From: Manduca sexta
Lineage: Eukaryota; Arthropoda; Insecta; Lepidoptera; Sphingidae
Reading direction: 5' to 3'
Length of the DNA stretch: 64,000 nt
Assembly: GCF_014839805.1 (NCBI RefSeq)
Contig: NC_051132.1
Location: 1,302,001 to 1,366,000 of the forward strand
In this document: positions 11,810-23,104 of the stretch, one piece after another
Layout of the letters: the number at the start of each line of letters is the position of its first letter
How positions within the stretch are numbered: the stretch's first letter is position 1
The notes under the pieces: model-generated
Databases searched by the model: none
Seen by the model: only the letters and a program-made list of their open reading frames with translations
Told to the model about the DNA's origin: nothing
Program-made: the position numbers and the translations under genes

Positions 11810-13805
11810 GACATAGCAGTACATAAGGCAATGAGAGAAAACGTTAAATTTGCAAGATCACCTGAAGTTTAAGAAGAGCCATAATAAGATAAAATAATCT
11901 TTGGGAAAAGATTGATTCGACGATTCTGGCCGTATGTGTTAAATAATACTAAAATTGTAGGTGCGGTGCCTGGCTTTAAAAAAGGGTTAAGAATTATCGA
12001 GTGGAAGGAATTCTACTTATTCTAGCTATGGAAAAGTTACTTATTTTACCTACATTATAACTACTAAAGAGTTTTACGGGAATCGATTTCAAATTTAATC
12101 GTATTGAAAATATATCCACTACATAAACTGCGCAAGAATCAAACCCAAACTGCCGCTGACCATCACCCCTACAACATGTCAACCCTCTCAACTAGAAAAC
12201 ACCGTCCAAAATCCAGGGCTTTAAAAATCCCACGAGGTCCGTAATTAGCCCGAGTGACCTATTTAGAAGATTGGGATTTGACCTTGACAAATAGATTGCG
12301 GACCCTGAGCCGGCTTACGGCGCCGGTGATTTATCGCGGGGTATCAATCTGTACGGGGGTAAGCACGATACGATGCTCTCACAACATAAATAACGATTAT
12401 AAAAAGTCTTGCGAAGGAAGACTTTGTTCGGTTAAGATTTTATGTCGGTAAATGGATGGTTAGTTTTAGCTTATACGTTACTGCCTACCCGTTAAGGAGA
12501 TACGTGTTTATGATAGTCACGATTAGACGTTGCGTAAAACTGGATCAGAATAAAGAAGCCTGCCAAATCTCAAAAATTGGTTGTCATCAATTGTATATAA
12601 GCTCACGATTTTACCCGAAAGGATTAGGCAGAGACGCAACTTGGCAACTTAAGCATTTAATTTTACATAGCCGAATTAAAGAATTAAACTTAGAACTTGT
12701 CAAACTTTTCCATTTTTGTATAAAATAGACTTTGTTCATACAGTAATCTACTTTAGGCCTAACTTATAATAAGGACCATGTCGAGCGTACAAAAACGGTG
12801 CTATTTATTCTCAGTATGATCTTTATACTCAAGTTTAAACAGTCACTGAAATTACCACAGAGATTATGGGTTGAAATTTGTGGAATGGAATTCCAGCCGA
12901 CGCGAAGGCGCCGAGTTGACAGTGCCTAGTAATTTATTACAAATTCTCATGACTGAATAGTTTCTTAGTAAAACATTAGCACTAAATACAGACCTAGGTA
13001 TATAAATTTGAAGTTTCAATTGAAATGTGGCGTCTACAATGGCATTTTGATTATTATAATGTTGGTATTAATTTTGTGTTCGAAATTCAAACAATTGTTT
13101 TCCCGCGTGAGAATGCAAAGGAATCTTAAATCATACAGCCAATAACGTTGATCTATATTCTTATATTTGATATCTGTTTATTAATTTGAATATTTATTTT
13201 ATAATTATTATCTATATAGCTATATTTTGGTGGGAACTAGGTAGTATTTTTTTGCATTTGAATATCTCACATAGAAATTAGGACCTAAACTTGAGAATTC
13301 ATATTTCCATAAAACCAAAGTGACTTTGACTGCTAACATTTGTAGAACATAAACTCACTAGAAATATGACTCAATTACAATAATGCAAAAATGCCCATAA
13401 AAACATTTCATGTCTTTTTTAAAGCAATTAGTCTTGGTTAAAATGAAATTAAGATAAGTATGAAGTATTGCTCGCAGACGTGCTCGTTCGTATAAATATA
13501 CGAATTACACGTTCAAACTGGCTATTTACTCTTTGTAATATAATTATGGTGTTTCTGTGGTGTGGCTGTTTTATTGAAAGTCTTTGTATTTACGTAGTAT
13601 TCAGTTTTGAAACTTGTGGAAGTTGGGATCAGATCTTGAGTAAGGTCAGTGGGCCATATTCCGTCTACAGGCAAATCCGTCTATTTTCAATTACGGGCGT
13701 TCTTTTCGAAGGACAGCTCCGATTGCCGTATAGGTAAGAGAGTATAAAAATCTCCTATTCTACGGCCGTCAAAACTGTTCTTCTTTAGAACCCTCGTGAT
13801 TGCAA
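11810..13805. other. Mostly AT-rich, with a GC-richer patch at 12290-12370
   Basis: A short GC-rich stretch (GAGCCGGCTTACGGCGCCGG at about 12307-12326) stands out, but no splice-flanked exon or known domain was found. The rest shows nothing supportable. Confidence 0.4.
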
Positions 13806-14043
13806 AAAAACGGATATACCTCCGTAGATAGAGGCAGAGACGCAACCAGGGCACCCACTTTTCACCAAGTATGTTCCGTCCCATAAAGTGATAGGGGATG
13901 AGCCTATCGCCATATCGGGCATATATTCAAGACTCCGGGCTGACACTGAGCAGCAAACGTCACTTTGCCCGACCCGGGATTTGAACCCAGGACCTCAGAG
14001 CGCTGCCGTACCGCACATGCAGTACAACTACGCCACCGAGGCA
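13806..14043 (-). repeat. SINE-B copy, well preserved
   Basis: Reading the minus strand: GCCTCGGTGGCGTAGTTGTA (A-box region), then GGTTCAAATCCCGGGTCGGG (B box), GTCAGCCCGGAGTCTTGAAT, the ATATGGCGATAGGCTCATCCCC block, and a 3' end from CACTTGGTGAAAAGTGGGTG to TCTGCCTCTATC. This is the best reference copy of SINE-B in the window. It is a SINE and not a functional tRNA gene. Confidence 0.75.
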
Positions 14044-14691
14044 GCTATAAATAGTACAAATTAGTTATTTATCTAAAGCATGCCCTAAACTCCCTAACAA
14101 TGTTTGTCTGCATGTTTGCACGATCAATACATCCTTGTTACTCCGCTATTGTGCCCAGATGTCAACCGGCCTACTTGCCAATAGGGCTGGCACGCGCCTG
14201 AAATTAATTATTCTTTGTTTTCGAGATGGGTCAGTTATTGTGTGAGATGAAATAATGTCATGTTAATTTGGGACTGGGTCAGATTGGTATAGTGAGAAGA
14301 TGTTTTGTGATAGTGGAGTAGATAATATCTATTCTATCTATATTGTTTTAGAGTCGGAATTGTAACTGGGCGTGTCGGCATGATTTCACTATCTTGCTAA
14401 ATTTAATTTTTAGAGCTATTATTAATGTGAATGATCGGTTATTGTTTGAAGTAATATAAATCATTGAATGGATTCAGATACAATTTTACAGAGTTAGGTC
14501 AAATCGACCAAGACCACTTTTTATCCTTTTGATTAAAAGTTCTATAGTCGATTTAAAAGTTATTAGATTATGTCCGTATATCATTTAGACGCTTATTCGA
14601 TTATTACTCTAGTAATATAAGCATTAAATTTCAAATTAATTCGTCCATATCGCCTTGCCTTGCAAAAATTAGCTACCAAGGACGAAATAGT

Positions 14692-15054
14692 ATGATATAC
14701 TCGGTTAGTACCTATTTACAGTGGTCAGGTAAGAGACATCGTTATAACATCACGGCATTTTGGCATCTCTATTTAATCCTCAATACGCGAAATAACTACC
14801 TCGGCGACTCAAAAGCGAAAATATCGTTTGTAACTAGAAGGAAGCCCGAAATGCGAGATATTTCAGTTTCATACCGTTTTACGTGGAATTCTGAGTTTGT
14901 TCACGATTTTCAGACGTGGTTTCGTTGCACGATACATAAACGTCCAGAGGTGAAGATTATTTCGTTGGAAAATGGACATGTGTTACATCATTATATGTTT
15001 TCGAAACGTCGCGTCGAGAGCGCTCGGAAACCTTTGAAATTATGTTATTTCTAA
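14692..15054 (+). CDS. Unrecognised 120-codon ORF, doubtful
   Basis: This is one of the longest plus-strand frames outside mobile elements (120 aa), and I recognise no family. The protein is basic and rich in aromatic residues (several Trp, Phe and Tyr), with no signal peptide, membrane segment or metal-binding pattern. The DNA is less AT-biased than its surroundings and has a fair number of CpG dinucleotides. It could be a chance frame, a decayed exon or conserved non-coding DNA. No upstream promoter elements or flanking splice signals were convincing. Confidence 0.15.
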   Translation: MIYSVSTYLQWSGKRHRYNITAFWHLYLILNTRNNYLGDSKAKISFVTRRKPEMRDISVSYRFTWNSEFVHDFQTWFRCTIHKRPEVKIISLENGHVLHHYMFSKRRVESARKPLKLCYF

Positions 15055-15617
15055 AGTTCTTTGCTCTATTTTTAGTTTTCGAATGTAGTTTTATGTTTGA
15101 TAAGGTTATACTAGTGATGCCCATGCGTTTGTTGGGATTTAGTAATGTGCTTATACATGGCTTTTAAAAAAATAAAAGATTGACACTCCGTCCACGAAAT
15201 TATGACGGTCGCGTGTCTGGAGACTGGGATGTTTTGGCTTCGATTCCCCGGTCTAACAATATATGACGGTTTTAAATTATTTTCTCCGGGATTGGATCCT
15301 CAAAGGATTTCAAGTAAGTGGTCATCAAAAGGGATCCAAATAGTTTCCGAAACATATATTAAAAATATTGCGCTGACACAATCCAGTGGGAAAAGAAGGC
15401 CAGGTGGATAAAAATACACGGTTAATTGGTTGTTCACCTTATAACAACTGATATAACAATAACAGCACTTGTACCAACAAAATACTGCTTGACACTACAG
15501 AGCCACATTAACTACGATCATTCCATTTGTTGATATAGTACAGTATCTAAAAAAAATAACCCTTTATATTAAAATAAGTTTTAAAATTAAGTACCTTTGC
15601 CATCGCAAACATGTAAA

Positions 15618-15775
15618 GTGCCAACCCTAGCTTTCATTTGTCGATAAATAAAGCTGGAATTACATGTGCGGACGCGACAGCGACTGTCAACTTTATCCAA
15701 TGTCGCTGACTTTATACAGCGCGTATCGGAAACGAGACATTACCTTGTCATAAGGTTGGCAACACACCATGGGGA
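15618..15775 (+). repeat. Family E repeat, copy 1
   Basis: CCAACCCTAGCTTTCATTTGTCG, then AAAGCTGGAATTACATG, CGACTGTCAACTTTAT.CAATGTC and GCGTATCGGAAACGAGACATTACCTTGTCATAA, aligns over its length with 17305-17450 in the same orientation. Confidence 0.6.
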
Positions 15776-15894
15776 AATAATCTTTGTTGATCCTGCAGTT
15801 GAAATGTGCATTTGGACGTGGCTTACAATATTTCCTTTGTATTATTGTATTGTATTATAAAAATAATATTGCTTTTATATTAACATTCATATAG

Positions 15895-15968
15895 GAAGAT
15901 ATCTATTTGTCAAGAATTCATAGCTCAACCATTAAACTGATTTTGATAAACGCTCGGAGTAAGTGAAT
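15895..15968 (-). repeat. Family C fragment
   Basis: It contains AGCTCAACCATTAAACTGATTTTGATAAA, the family C block that reads TACTAAACTGATTTTGAT in the 26230-26432 copy. Confidence 0.35.
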
Positions 15969-16104
15969 CCTGAGAAGGGTCATAGATTGCAGAGTTTTTT
16001 ATTATTTTTCTCTAACCGTATTCTCTGTCGGCGAAGTCGCGAGCAAAAAATTGCACTAAACAACGGGAAAGTAGGATTGTTGGTTTGTCCTTTCATGCAC
16101 CAAC

Positions 16105-16237
16105 GGACAAACATATGGCCGGCATATTTATGACGACTAGCGAGGGATAACCATCTATCAGTCAACACTCTACGGATCCTATTCCAGTTATCATCAGGTG
16201 CAGTGAGTTACTTTGCCTTGCCGGTATAAAATAAATC
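16105..16237 (+). repeat. Family D, degraded 3' half
   Basis: GGCCGGCATATTTATGACGACTAGCGAGGGATAACCATCTATCAGTCAACACTC, then TTATCATCAGGTGCAGTGAG, TTACTTTGCC and GGTATAAAA. These are the family D landmarks in order. Confidence 0.5.
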
Positions 16238-16721
16238 GATTTTTGTGTACACAGAGAGATAAGATTTTATAGACGAGAGAGTAAACATTATTATCTGATT
16301 CAGAAAAGTACAAAAACGCCCTGAAGTTAAGCGACATCTAGCTTCAACTTTCGTTACCAGCTAGTTCCTAGAAACAATAATTTTGTCGCAATCGTAATTC
16401 TAAAGCGGTCAACTCAGTGCCATACGATCCCTGTGGGACTCTTATTCGCGGAAGAACTAATAAATATAACTTATCTGATATATGAAAACCACGCTTTAGC
16501 CAGTTTTATAAAGTTTATGAATGATGGCTTGGTTTGGTACCATTATTATACAAAATAGATGCGAAGAAACTGAGTTGTTATCTTATGGCTTAGGATGGAT
16601 GATCAAAATTGTCTGCATTCTTAACCCTCATTCCTTTTCTGAGCAACGCAATACAATTATTGTATAATTGTAAAATGTAGGCAGATATAGTAACTTTGAC
16701 TTACATGATGACCAAAACCTA

Positions 16722-16870
16722 AGTCCCCTCGTGACCATGAATGCTGCAGTCTTCAAAACGGCGGCAAAATATTATAATATAAAACACTATGATAAAATCC
16801 GTAAAAATAGTTTTATTTCAATGTCTAACATTCGCACAAACGTAAGAAATCATTTTGTTTTCAGGAGGTT
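16722..16870 (+). repeat. Family F repeat, full copy
   Basis: CCTCGTGACCATGAATGCTGCAGTCTTCAAAACGGCGG, then AAATATTATAATATAAAACACTATGATAAAATCCGTAAAAATAG, then TTTCAATGTCTAACATTCGC and GTAAGAAATCATT. Other copies lie at 38272-38340 and at 52600-52717 plus 53066-53100; the last is split by a SINE. Confidence 0.6.
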
Positions 16871-17164
16871 TCATATTCTAGGCAGTTAATGTGACGTTCA
16901 TTCATATTACCTGAAAACCCATACCTAGAGCGCAGTGGCTTTTCAAATATTTCGAATTCTCACACGCGGTTCAGGAATATATACTTCCAGTGTATTTTCT
17001 CGTTATAGCATAACATTTAAAAAAGTCTGTAAGATAATGAAGGTGTCTCGTATGCTTCTGGTGATTACCCTAGTTGACATGACATTCTCAAACATACCTT
17101 TAAGAATAATTCCTGGTAGGTAGCCCTTAGTGTACCCTGGACCTAACTTACGTTCATGGGCCAT

Positions 17165-17302
17165 AAAATCACCTTTCAGGGCAGATATAATTATTGCAAA
17201 GGATAAACATCTCTCTTTAGTCAACACTATCTGAATCCCCACTTCACTTATCATCAGGTGCAGAAGGCTCACTTTCCCTTGCACGTATATAAAAACCACA
17301 CG
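17165..17302 (+). repeat. Family D, degraded 3' half
   Basis: AAAGGATAAACATCTCTCTTTAGTCAACACTATCTGAATCCCCACTTCACTTATCATCAGGTGCAGAAGGCTCACTTTCCC matches the 16105 and 9455 copies. Confidence 0.5.
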
Positions 17303-17304
17303 CG

Positions 17305-17450
17305 TGACAACCCTACCTCTCATTTGTCGTATAAAGCCGGATTTACATGCGCGGCTGATATCGACTGTCAACTTTATGCAATGTCTGATTTTATACCGCC
17401 CGCATCGGAAACGAGACATTAGCTTGTCATAAAGGAGATAATACACTGTG
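17305..17450 (+). repeat. Family E repeat, copy 2
   Basis: ACAACCCTACCTCTCATTTGTCGTATAAAGCCGGATTTACATG, then CGACTGTCAACTTTATGCAATGTC, CCCGCATCGGAAACGAGACATTAGCTTGTCATAA. It is the partner of 15618-15775. A 147-codon minus-strand ORF over this region is a by-product of families D and E lying next to each other. Confidence 0.6.
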
Positions 17451-17454
17451 TATT

Positions 17455-18525
17455 GCCAAGAGAGCCGGTTTCTGTGTCCAATTTAGACTTTATTTGATCG
17501 TAAGTTTTCGATTGTAATAACAAGGCAACTAAGTCGTATTTGGATTGTACGAATGATCTAAAATCGAGCATTATTTTGATAGTATTTTGTTTTCGGATAC
17601 CTTTGTAGTTCTTATATTTTCAGGTATGTAGGGTATGTTCATTATATTTCAGTAGGATTCTTAGGAATACAGACTTACATTTGTTAATTCATAGAGAGTC
17701 CCGTGAGTCTAGGTCGAACTCGCGACTTCCATCTCTTTAGTCTCTTTCAATCCCCACTATACAGTCTCTGTATCACATAAATAGAAAGTAGCAATAACAA
17801 AGGGCTTTTAGAATACGATTTTCATATTAAACTGCAGGATCATAACCCCTACACTTTTGCAAGTTCATCTTTCTATCCTCTAGTGTATTCAAACTTTCTT
17901 AAGCCTAAATTAAACCATAAACTCAATATTATTACAATTAAAAATTTCTAACAGCATAATTTCCGTCTTGACCTCAACCTTTTAACCATTTACGGGACAA
18001 AAGACAGAGATAAACATATTACCCAGTTAGCAACTCGGCACTATTCCAGCGTTCAACTTATTTTTAATGCACAAAGTCAAGACGGTCCATGAAGAAGTTT
18101 TAACAATGTCCCCCCTACGCCCCCCAACGACCCTCGCCCAGATATCTTTTTTTACAATTACCACTAATAACTTTTCCCTTTATATTCCAGTGGGGCTGTG
18201 TTGGCGAAATTCCGGGAATGTCGGGAATTTTTATTGCTATTTTGGATTGGCAATTAAAACATTCTTTGAGTTGTGGTTTGTTAGTTTTGTTAACTGTCTT
18301 TTTTATTTTAATAAGACTTGTGACTATCTGTAACGTGACTTTGTTTGTGTAACGAACGTTAACTAGTAAAAACAAAACCATAAAAGAAGCAAAATTTATG
18401 ACAGTAAATTCGATATTTCGTCTTTAGATTTGGTTCCTCCAATTGTTTGATAAAAAATGTCATATTTAATTTGATAAATAATTATTTTGGAACCCGCATA
18501 GAAACAAAAATGAACAAAACAAAAA
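17455..18525. other. No feature recognised
   Basis: AT-rich unique sequence. Overlapping ORFs on both strands near 18067-18381 have no recognisable content. Confidence 0.5.
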
Positions 18526-18529
18526 AAAA

Positions 18530-18577
18530 ATCACGTCGAATTGATAACCTCCTCCTCTTTTTGAAGTCGGTTAAAAA
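18530..18577 (+). repeat. Family G repeat end
   Basis: CGTCGAATTGATAACCTCCTCC, then CTTTTTGAAGTCGGTTAAAAAAATCG. Same module as 5416-5464. Confidence 0.6.
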
Positions 18578-18899
18578 AATCGTACAAATAATAAAATATG
18601 AATCCAATATTTTACTCAAAATTCTAACCAACATTCAAATGTAATTCTTGAATATTTATTTTGGTGATTAAGATTAACCTTACTCCTTTTACATGCTTAT
18701 TATTGCAGCACCACAAAGCCTCAAAGACATTATCACAGTCTAGTCAGCTCGAAGTAATATACCTCACTTCTAAGCCTATCACCCTATAATCTCCGAAAAC
18801 AATTACATCCCTCTACCTATATTCAGAGCGATTGAACACCTAGCCAGACGTATTAGCACTCATCAACAATTGATTTGGTATTCCGTCTTTAGGGAAAAA

Positions 18900-19060
18900 T
18901 TTGCATAATAAGGCTCGGAAGAATGATTTATTAACCCGCCACCCCAACGACACTGCGATCGGGCGTTGTAATTAAAACTGTCTTCCTTTGTCTTTGAAGT
19001 CGCAATTCACACGTCGATATACCGCAATTAACGTTTTTATGCATTTGAAAACTATCGATG
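18900..19060. other. Candidate conserved non-coding element
   Basis: GC-richer unique sequence with CGATCGGGCGTTGTAATTAAAAC and an AT-rich homeodomain-like TAATTA. It is not repeated in the window and lacks coding features. The call is only that it differs from its surroundings. Confidence 0.2.
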
Positions 19061-19149
19061 GGGATTTATTAATCAATGTAATTTTGATTGTTGTGATTCC
19101 AATTTCAGATAATGTACAGGTCAAGGTAATTATGGGTTTACGAGTCTTG

Positions 19150-19310
19150 TAATTATGGGTTGACTGGGGATTGACGAGAAATGATTACCCGTCGGCAGTC
19201 GACATAATTATGTCGGCCTGTTGGAACCGGATGTCCATAGGCTGATCCCGGAATGCAACACACTTACGGTGGTCACTATCCGGCTGGATATAAAATATAT
19301 CCTAACAGGA
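19150..19310 (-). repeat. Family D copy with internal deletions
   Basis: It contains TTGACGAGAAATGATTACCC, GTCGGCAGTCGACATAATTATGTCGGCCTGTTGGAACCGGATG, GCTGATCCCGGAATGCAACACACTTACG, then a jump to CACTATCCGGCTGGATATAAAATATATCCTA. Confidence 0.6.
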
Positions 19311-19711
19311 AAATTTTAAGAAATTTATCATTAATTAATTTATTTATTAAACATTAATTGTTATTTAAAAATATGACTGGTGTTACTGCCTTTGCAGGGG
19401 TGGCGCTTATTTTCCATTTATTAACATAAATATTTTTGTATTTACGTCACTGCCTGTAACTACATTTCGTAAAACTTTCCATTAAAAGAAACAAACAGGT
19501 GAAGTACTCGTAAAAGCATCATAACATAATTTATATGGACATTAAAAAGACAATCAAAAATTTCACGGGCTGGGGAAATTTGTTGGGAAAAATGATGGCT
19601 GCTAGGCAGGGCTAGGGAGTGAGGTTACAGTGAGGTCGACCTCACAATTAAGTTTGATTGTATTAGTATAAAAAGTAATTCTTTAATAAAACGCATGAAA
19701 GAGCGGCAATC

Positions 19712-19850
19712 ATTTTTAACTGACTTCAAAAAAGGAGGAGGTTCTCAATTCGACTGTATGTTTATTTATTTTTTTGGTGTTTTTTACGCGATTACTTCGC
19801 CAATTTCGGACCGATTTTCAAAATTGTATTTATCTATTTTAACTAGTAAT
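19712..19850 (-). repeat. Family G repeat end plus flank
   Basis: TTTTTAACTGACTTCAAAAAAGGAGGAGGTTCTCAATTCGAC is the reverse complement of the family G end. It continues into TTACGCGATTACTTCGCCAATTTCGGACCGATTTTC, which may belong to the same element. Confidence 0.55.
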
Positions 19851-20445
19851 TTTAATGATTAATGTTTAATCTTTATTAGGCACCGACTCCAAAATTGGTA
19901 ACCAGTATATAGGTAATGTTAAATTATTTTTAATTTAATTTTGTAAAAGTTTTTATTAAAGTTCCAAATTATTTTATGACTGCTTCGACATAAAATTATT
20001 GTATTTAATATATTTTGTTTGGTATCTTTACTAATTAATTAATTACTAGAAAAAAACAGATTTCTAGTTATAAACTTTTATTTCTTCAATGACCAGTATT
20101 TCATCCCTGCCCTCTTGAGGACGGAACGAAAATGATTCAAGCACAGTGATGCTAGTCTCATGTCTTGAAGTGTAATGAAACTGCGCCTCACCTATTTATT
20201 TGAGAGTTGAGGACCTACACGTATTGGTGGCAAATAAATTCTCTTAAATACATTTACTTTCACCTAGTACTAAAAACGTCACAAGAAAGCAAAATTAGCA
20301 ATGTCGTTTACTTGGACGACATTTTTGTTCTCGTTTTAAAACTAAACTACTCAAGAGATTATGAAAAAATCTTTGACACCAATCTGAAGGCATTTTTTTA
20401 ATAAAAAAAGACCGAATTCCAAGGTAATAAACTTAAAAAAATATA

Positions 20446-20487
20446 CGTCGAATTGATAACCTCTTTTTTTGAAGTCGGTTAAAAAAG
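20446..20487 (+). repeat. Family G repeat end
   Basis: ACGTCGAATTGATAACCTC, a T run, then GAAGTCGGTTAAAAAAG. It is a shorter version of the module. Confidence 0.55.
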
Positions 20488-20689
20488 TACGTACTTTCTG
20501 ATCAGTACATCGAATTCACTTAAACATCTAACTATATGCGTTTCCATTTAGTTATTTATTTACAAAACGTTGCACTCAACTGAATAGTAACATGCACTTT
20601 TTAATTAAACCGCAAACTTTAACTGTTTTCTCTCAGTATGTTCAGTTAAACCTCTATCACCTGTTTACTTAAACTTTTTAAACGTGAGG

Positions 20690-20850
20690 CAATTTAATGA
20701 AGCCCGGCGACTTAATCCGGCCCTGTGTCGTGAAACTTATTTATTAAGCACCTGAGTCGGGCCCAAAGTTTGGGGTGGCCGCACCACTGAAACTTTTAAG
20801 CGAAACATTTTATTTTTGTCGCCGACAGGGTAGCGTATGGACTTTTTTTA
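20690..20850. other. Candidate conserved non-coding element
   Basis: Unique GC-richer stretch (AAGCCCGGCGACTTAATCCGGCCC, GAGTCGGGCCCAAAGTTTGGGGTGGCC) with no repeat match and no ORF. It is listed because it breaks the AT-rich background. Confidence 0.2.
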
Positions 20851-21139
20851 ATTAAAATTATCTATTGCTATTGTAATCGAGAAAGGATGGGAATATGTTT
20901 GCTTTTTTAATGCGTTATACCGGGTTTGTTAGATATGTTTAATCATGTTTTTAACTCTTTATGTTGAGTTTGGTCCCATCTTCCCATCTGTTTTTGTCTC
21001 AGAATAGTTTTCTGTATTTAGCAACCTTTTTAAGTCGCACGCAGTACGGCCTGCAGTGAACCGTGAAGTGCTGAACATTGCTACGTTGTGGTTTTATTAT
21101 GATCAACACTACAAAATATAAAAGTCATGCTGTCAACTA

Positions 21140-21162
21140 TAATAATAATAATAATAATAATA
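21140..21162. repeat. (AAT)n tract at the 5' junction of the LINE
   Basis: About eight AAT units end directly at the truncated 5' end of the LINE. A second short (ATA/AAT) tract follows the LINE 3' end at 23105-23112 and runs into a minus-strand SINE-A. The two tracts look like one SINE tail split by the LINE. Confidence 0.75.
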
Positions 21163-21837
21163 AGAAAGCCTATGATTCAGTGCCCCATACTTGGCTCTTG
21201 AGGGTGTTGAATTTGTATAAGGTTGGTACAAATTTATGCACCTTACTTGGGTCATGTATGGGACAGTGGACCACTGTTCTCAGATATCCAGGTGGTGTGA
21301 TTCCCGCTGAATGTGATGAGCCGATTAGGATCAAGCGGGGTATATTCCAGGGTGACAGTCTGAGTCCATTGTGGTTCTGCATGGCCCTGAATCCTCTTAG
21401 TACTCTTTTGTTGGATTCGGGGTTAGGATACCGTCTACGGAGAGGGAGTGAGCCTATATCTCACTTGCTTTACATGGATGATCTCAAGTTGTTTGCATCA
21501 AAACAAACCGAATTGATTGAGTTGTTAAAAATAACTGAAAAATTTAGCAACTCAATCAATATGCAGTTTGGTGTAGATAAATGTGCAGTTATTCATGTGA
21601 AGCGAGGAGAGGTTGTGGTCTCTGATGACATTCAAATCTCAGAGACTGTAAGACTTAAATCCCTTTCTGAGACGGAAACCTACAAATATCTGGGTATGCC
21701 TGAGGCACTGGGTATTGTGAGTGCAGACGTAAAACAATCGGTGAGGGAACGTTTCTTTGGCCGCCTGAGAAAAATACTCAACAGTTTTTTTATCGGGTGG
21801 AAACAAGATTCGCGCCTTCAACGGTTGGGTTATGCCT
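21163..21837 (+). pseudogene. LINE reverse transcriptase segment (truncated)
   Basis: The frame begins at KAYDSV (RT motif A, catalytic Asp). It continues with IKRGIFQGDSLSP (motif B), LLYMDDLKLFA (motif C, the two catalytic Asp, about 21471-21482), the DKCAVIHVKRG block (motif D) and the YKYLGM block (motif E). The open frame runs on to 22001, but the residues after the T7 run at 21785-21791 no longer resemble the family. The downstream protein continues in another frame, so a one-base change in the T run is the likely cause. The upstream residues (a run of Asn) are just the AAT repeat and not part of the element. It cannot be a functional RT because the fingers domain is absent. Confidence 0.85.
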
Positions 21838-22890
21838 GTACTCATGTACTCTTTTGGTATACTCAGATGGACTCAGACCGAATTGGACGCCCTGGACAGA
21901 AAGGTCCGGACTCTACTGACTGCACATCGTATGCACCACCCACGTTCGTCAGTGATGAGATTGTACATCCCGCGGAAATGTGGAGGCCGAGGTTTACTTA
22001 ATGCTAAGGATTTGCATAACCGCGAGGTGTGCAATCTTAGGGATTATTTCCTTCACAGTGAAGTGGGCATGCATAGGATTGTAGTTATGGTGGATAAAGG
22101 ATTAACCCCGCTTTCCTTGGCGAAAGAGAACTGGCGGAGACCTCTGGTATTGGGTATAAGGGAGCGCAGGGAAATATGGAAGAGCAAAGAATTACACGGT
22201 CGGTTCTATCGGGCCCTTCATGGACCTGATGTGGACCAGCTTGCGTCCGTATCTTGGCTACGTTTTGGTAACCTCTTTGGGGAAACTGAGGGTTTTGTCT
22301 TTGCAATTATGGACGAAGTTATCAAAACGAACAATTATAGGAAATACATCCTGAAGGACGGTACGGTCGATATTTGTCGGGCATGCCATCGTCCTGGTGA
22401 ATCAATCAGGCATGTAATTTCCGGTTGTTCGTATCTTGCTAACGGCGAGTACTTGCATAGACACAACCTTGTAGCCAAGATCATACACCAGCAAATTGCT
22501 CTTCGATATGGTCTTGTGTCTTCTGAAGTACCATATTACCAGTATATACCACAACCAGTTCTCGAAAATGATCATGCAACGCTGTATTGGGATCGATCTA
22601 TTATCACAGACAGGACAATTGTTGCCAATAAGCCTGATATTGTGATAGTAGATCGATTGTCGCGCCGGGCAATACTTGTTGATGTCACCATTCCGCATGA
22701 CGATAACCTTGTTAAAGCCGAAAAGGATAAAATGTCTAAATATTTAGACTTGGCACATGAGGTTACCGACATGTGGGATGTGGACTCTACAATTATTGTT
22801 CCGATTGTCGTTTCTGCGCATGGATTGATACCAAAGAGCCTCGACCAACATCTTCGGAAGCTCTCAATTGGCCGTTGGGTCGGAGGCTAG
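21792..22890 (+). pseudogene. LINE RT thumb, CCHC knuckle and RLE endonuclease
   Basis: From the ATG at 21832 the frame is 352 codons; family-like residues (KIRAFNGWVMPVLMYSFGI) already start upstream of it. Order: thumb/connection with WTQTELDALDRKVR and IPRKCGGRGL. Next comes a CCHC knuckle C-x2-C-x8-H-x4-C (about 22375-22430). Last is a PD-(D/E)XK-type endonuclease with KPDIVIVD (from about 22630), ILVDVTIP and EKDKMSKY. The ATG at 21832 is an internal Met, not the natural start. Apart from the frame change at 21785-21791 this part is intact to its stop, so the copy is relatively young. Confidence 0.85.
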
Positions 22891-23104
22891 ATGCAGAAGG
22901 CAGTATTGCTGGACACGGCGCGCATTGTGAGGCGATTCCTCACTTTGAATCCCTAACCGCCGGTGGCCTGGGTCTTGCGCTTCGCCATCGGAGGGTCATA
23001 CATTTTTTATATTTTTATATGCATGTTCTTTTTTTTTTTTTTTTTTTTTTAAATGTATATGTAAAAATGTAAAAAAAATACCTTTCAAATAAAGAGAATT
23101 GACC

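Larger units (their letters stand above)
21163..23104 (+). mobile_element. 5'-truncated R2/R4(Dong)-like LINE with RLE endonuclease
   Basis: The element starts abruptly within the reverse transcriptase palm, and its coding part ends at the TAG at 22888-22890. A ~214-bp 3' UTR follows, with a long T run (about 23029-23050), ending at AAAGAGAATTGACC. The 5' end, including the N-terminal DNA-binding domain and RT fingers, is missing, which is typical of incomplete target-primed reverse transcription. The endonuclease is of the restriction-like type and sits C-terminal to the RT, as in the R2, R4/Dong and NeSL groups, not the APE type of jockey/CR1. Insertion next to TAA-type repeats points to the Dong/R4 side; Dong in Bombyx targets such repeats, as I recall. 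Clade placement needs a phylogeny. Confidence 0.8.

Noticed and set aside
13960..14043. Possible tRNA genes from A/B-box matches at SINE heads
   Set aside because: The internal promoter boxes are present, but acceptor and anticodon stems do not form; they are SINE heads.
17003..17446. 147-codon minus-strand ORF
   Set aside because: It runs across degraded family D and family E repeats that recur elsewhere; no protein family resemblance.
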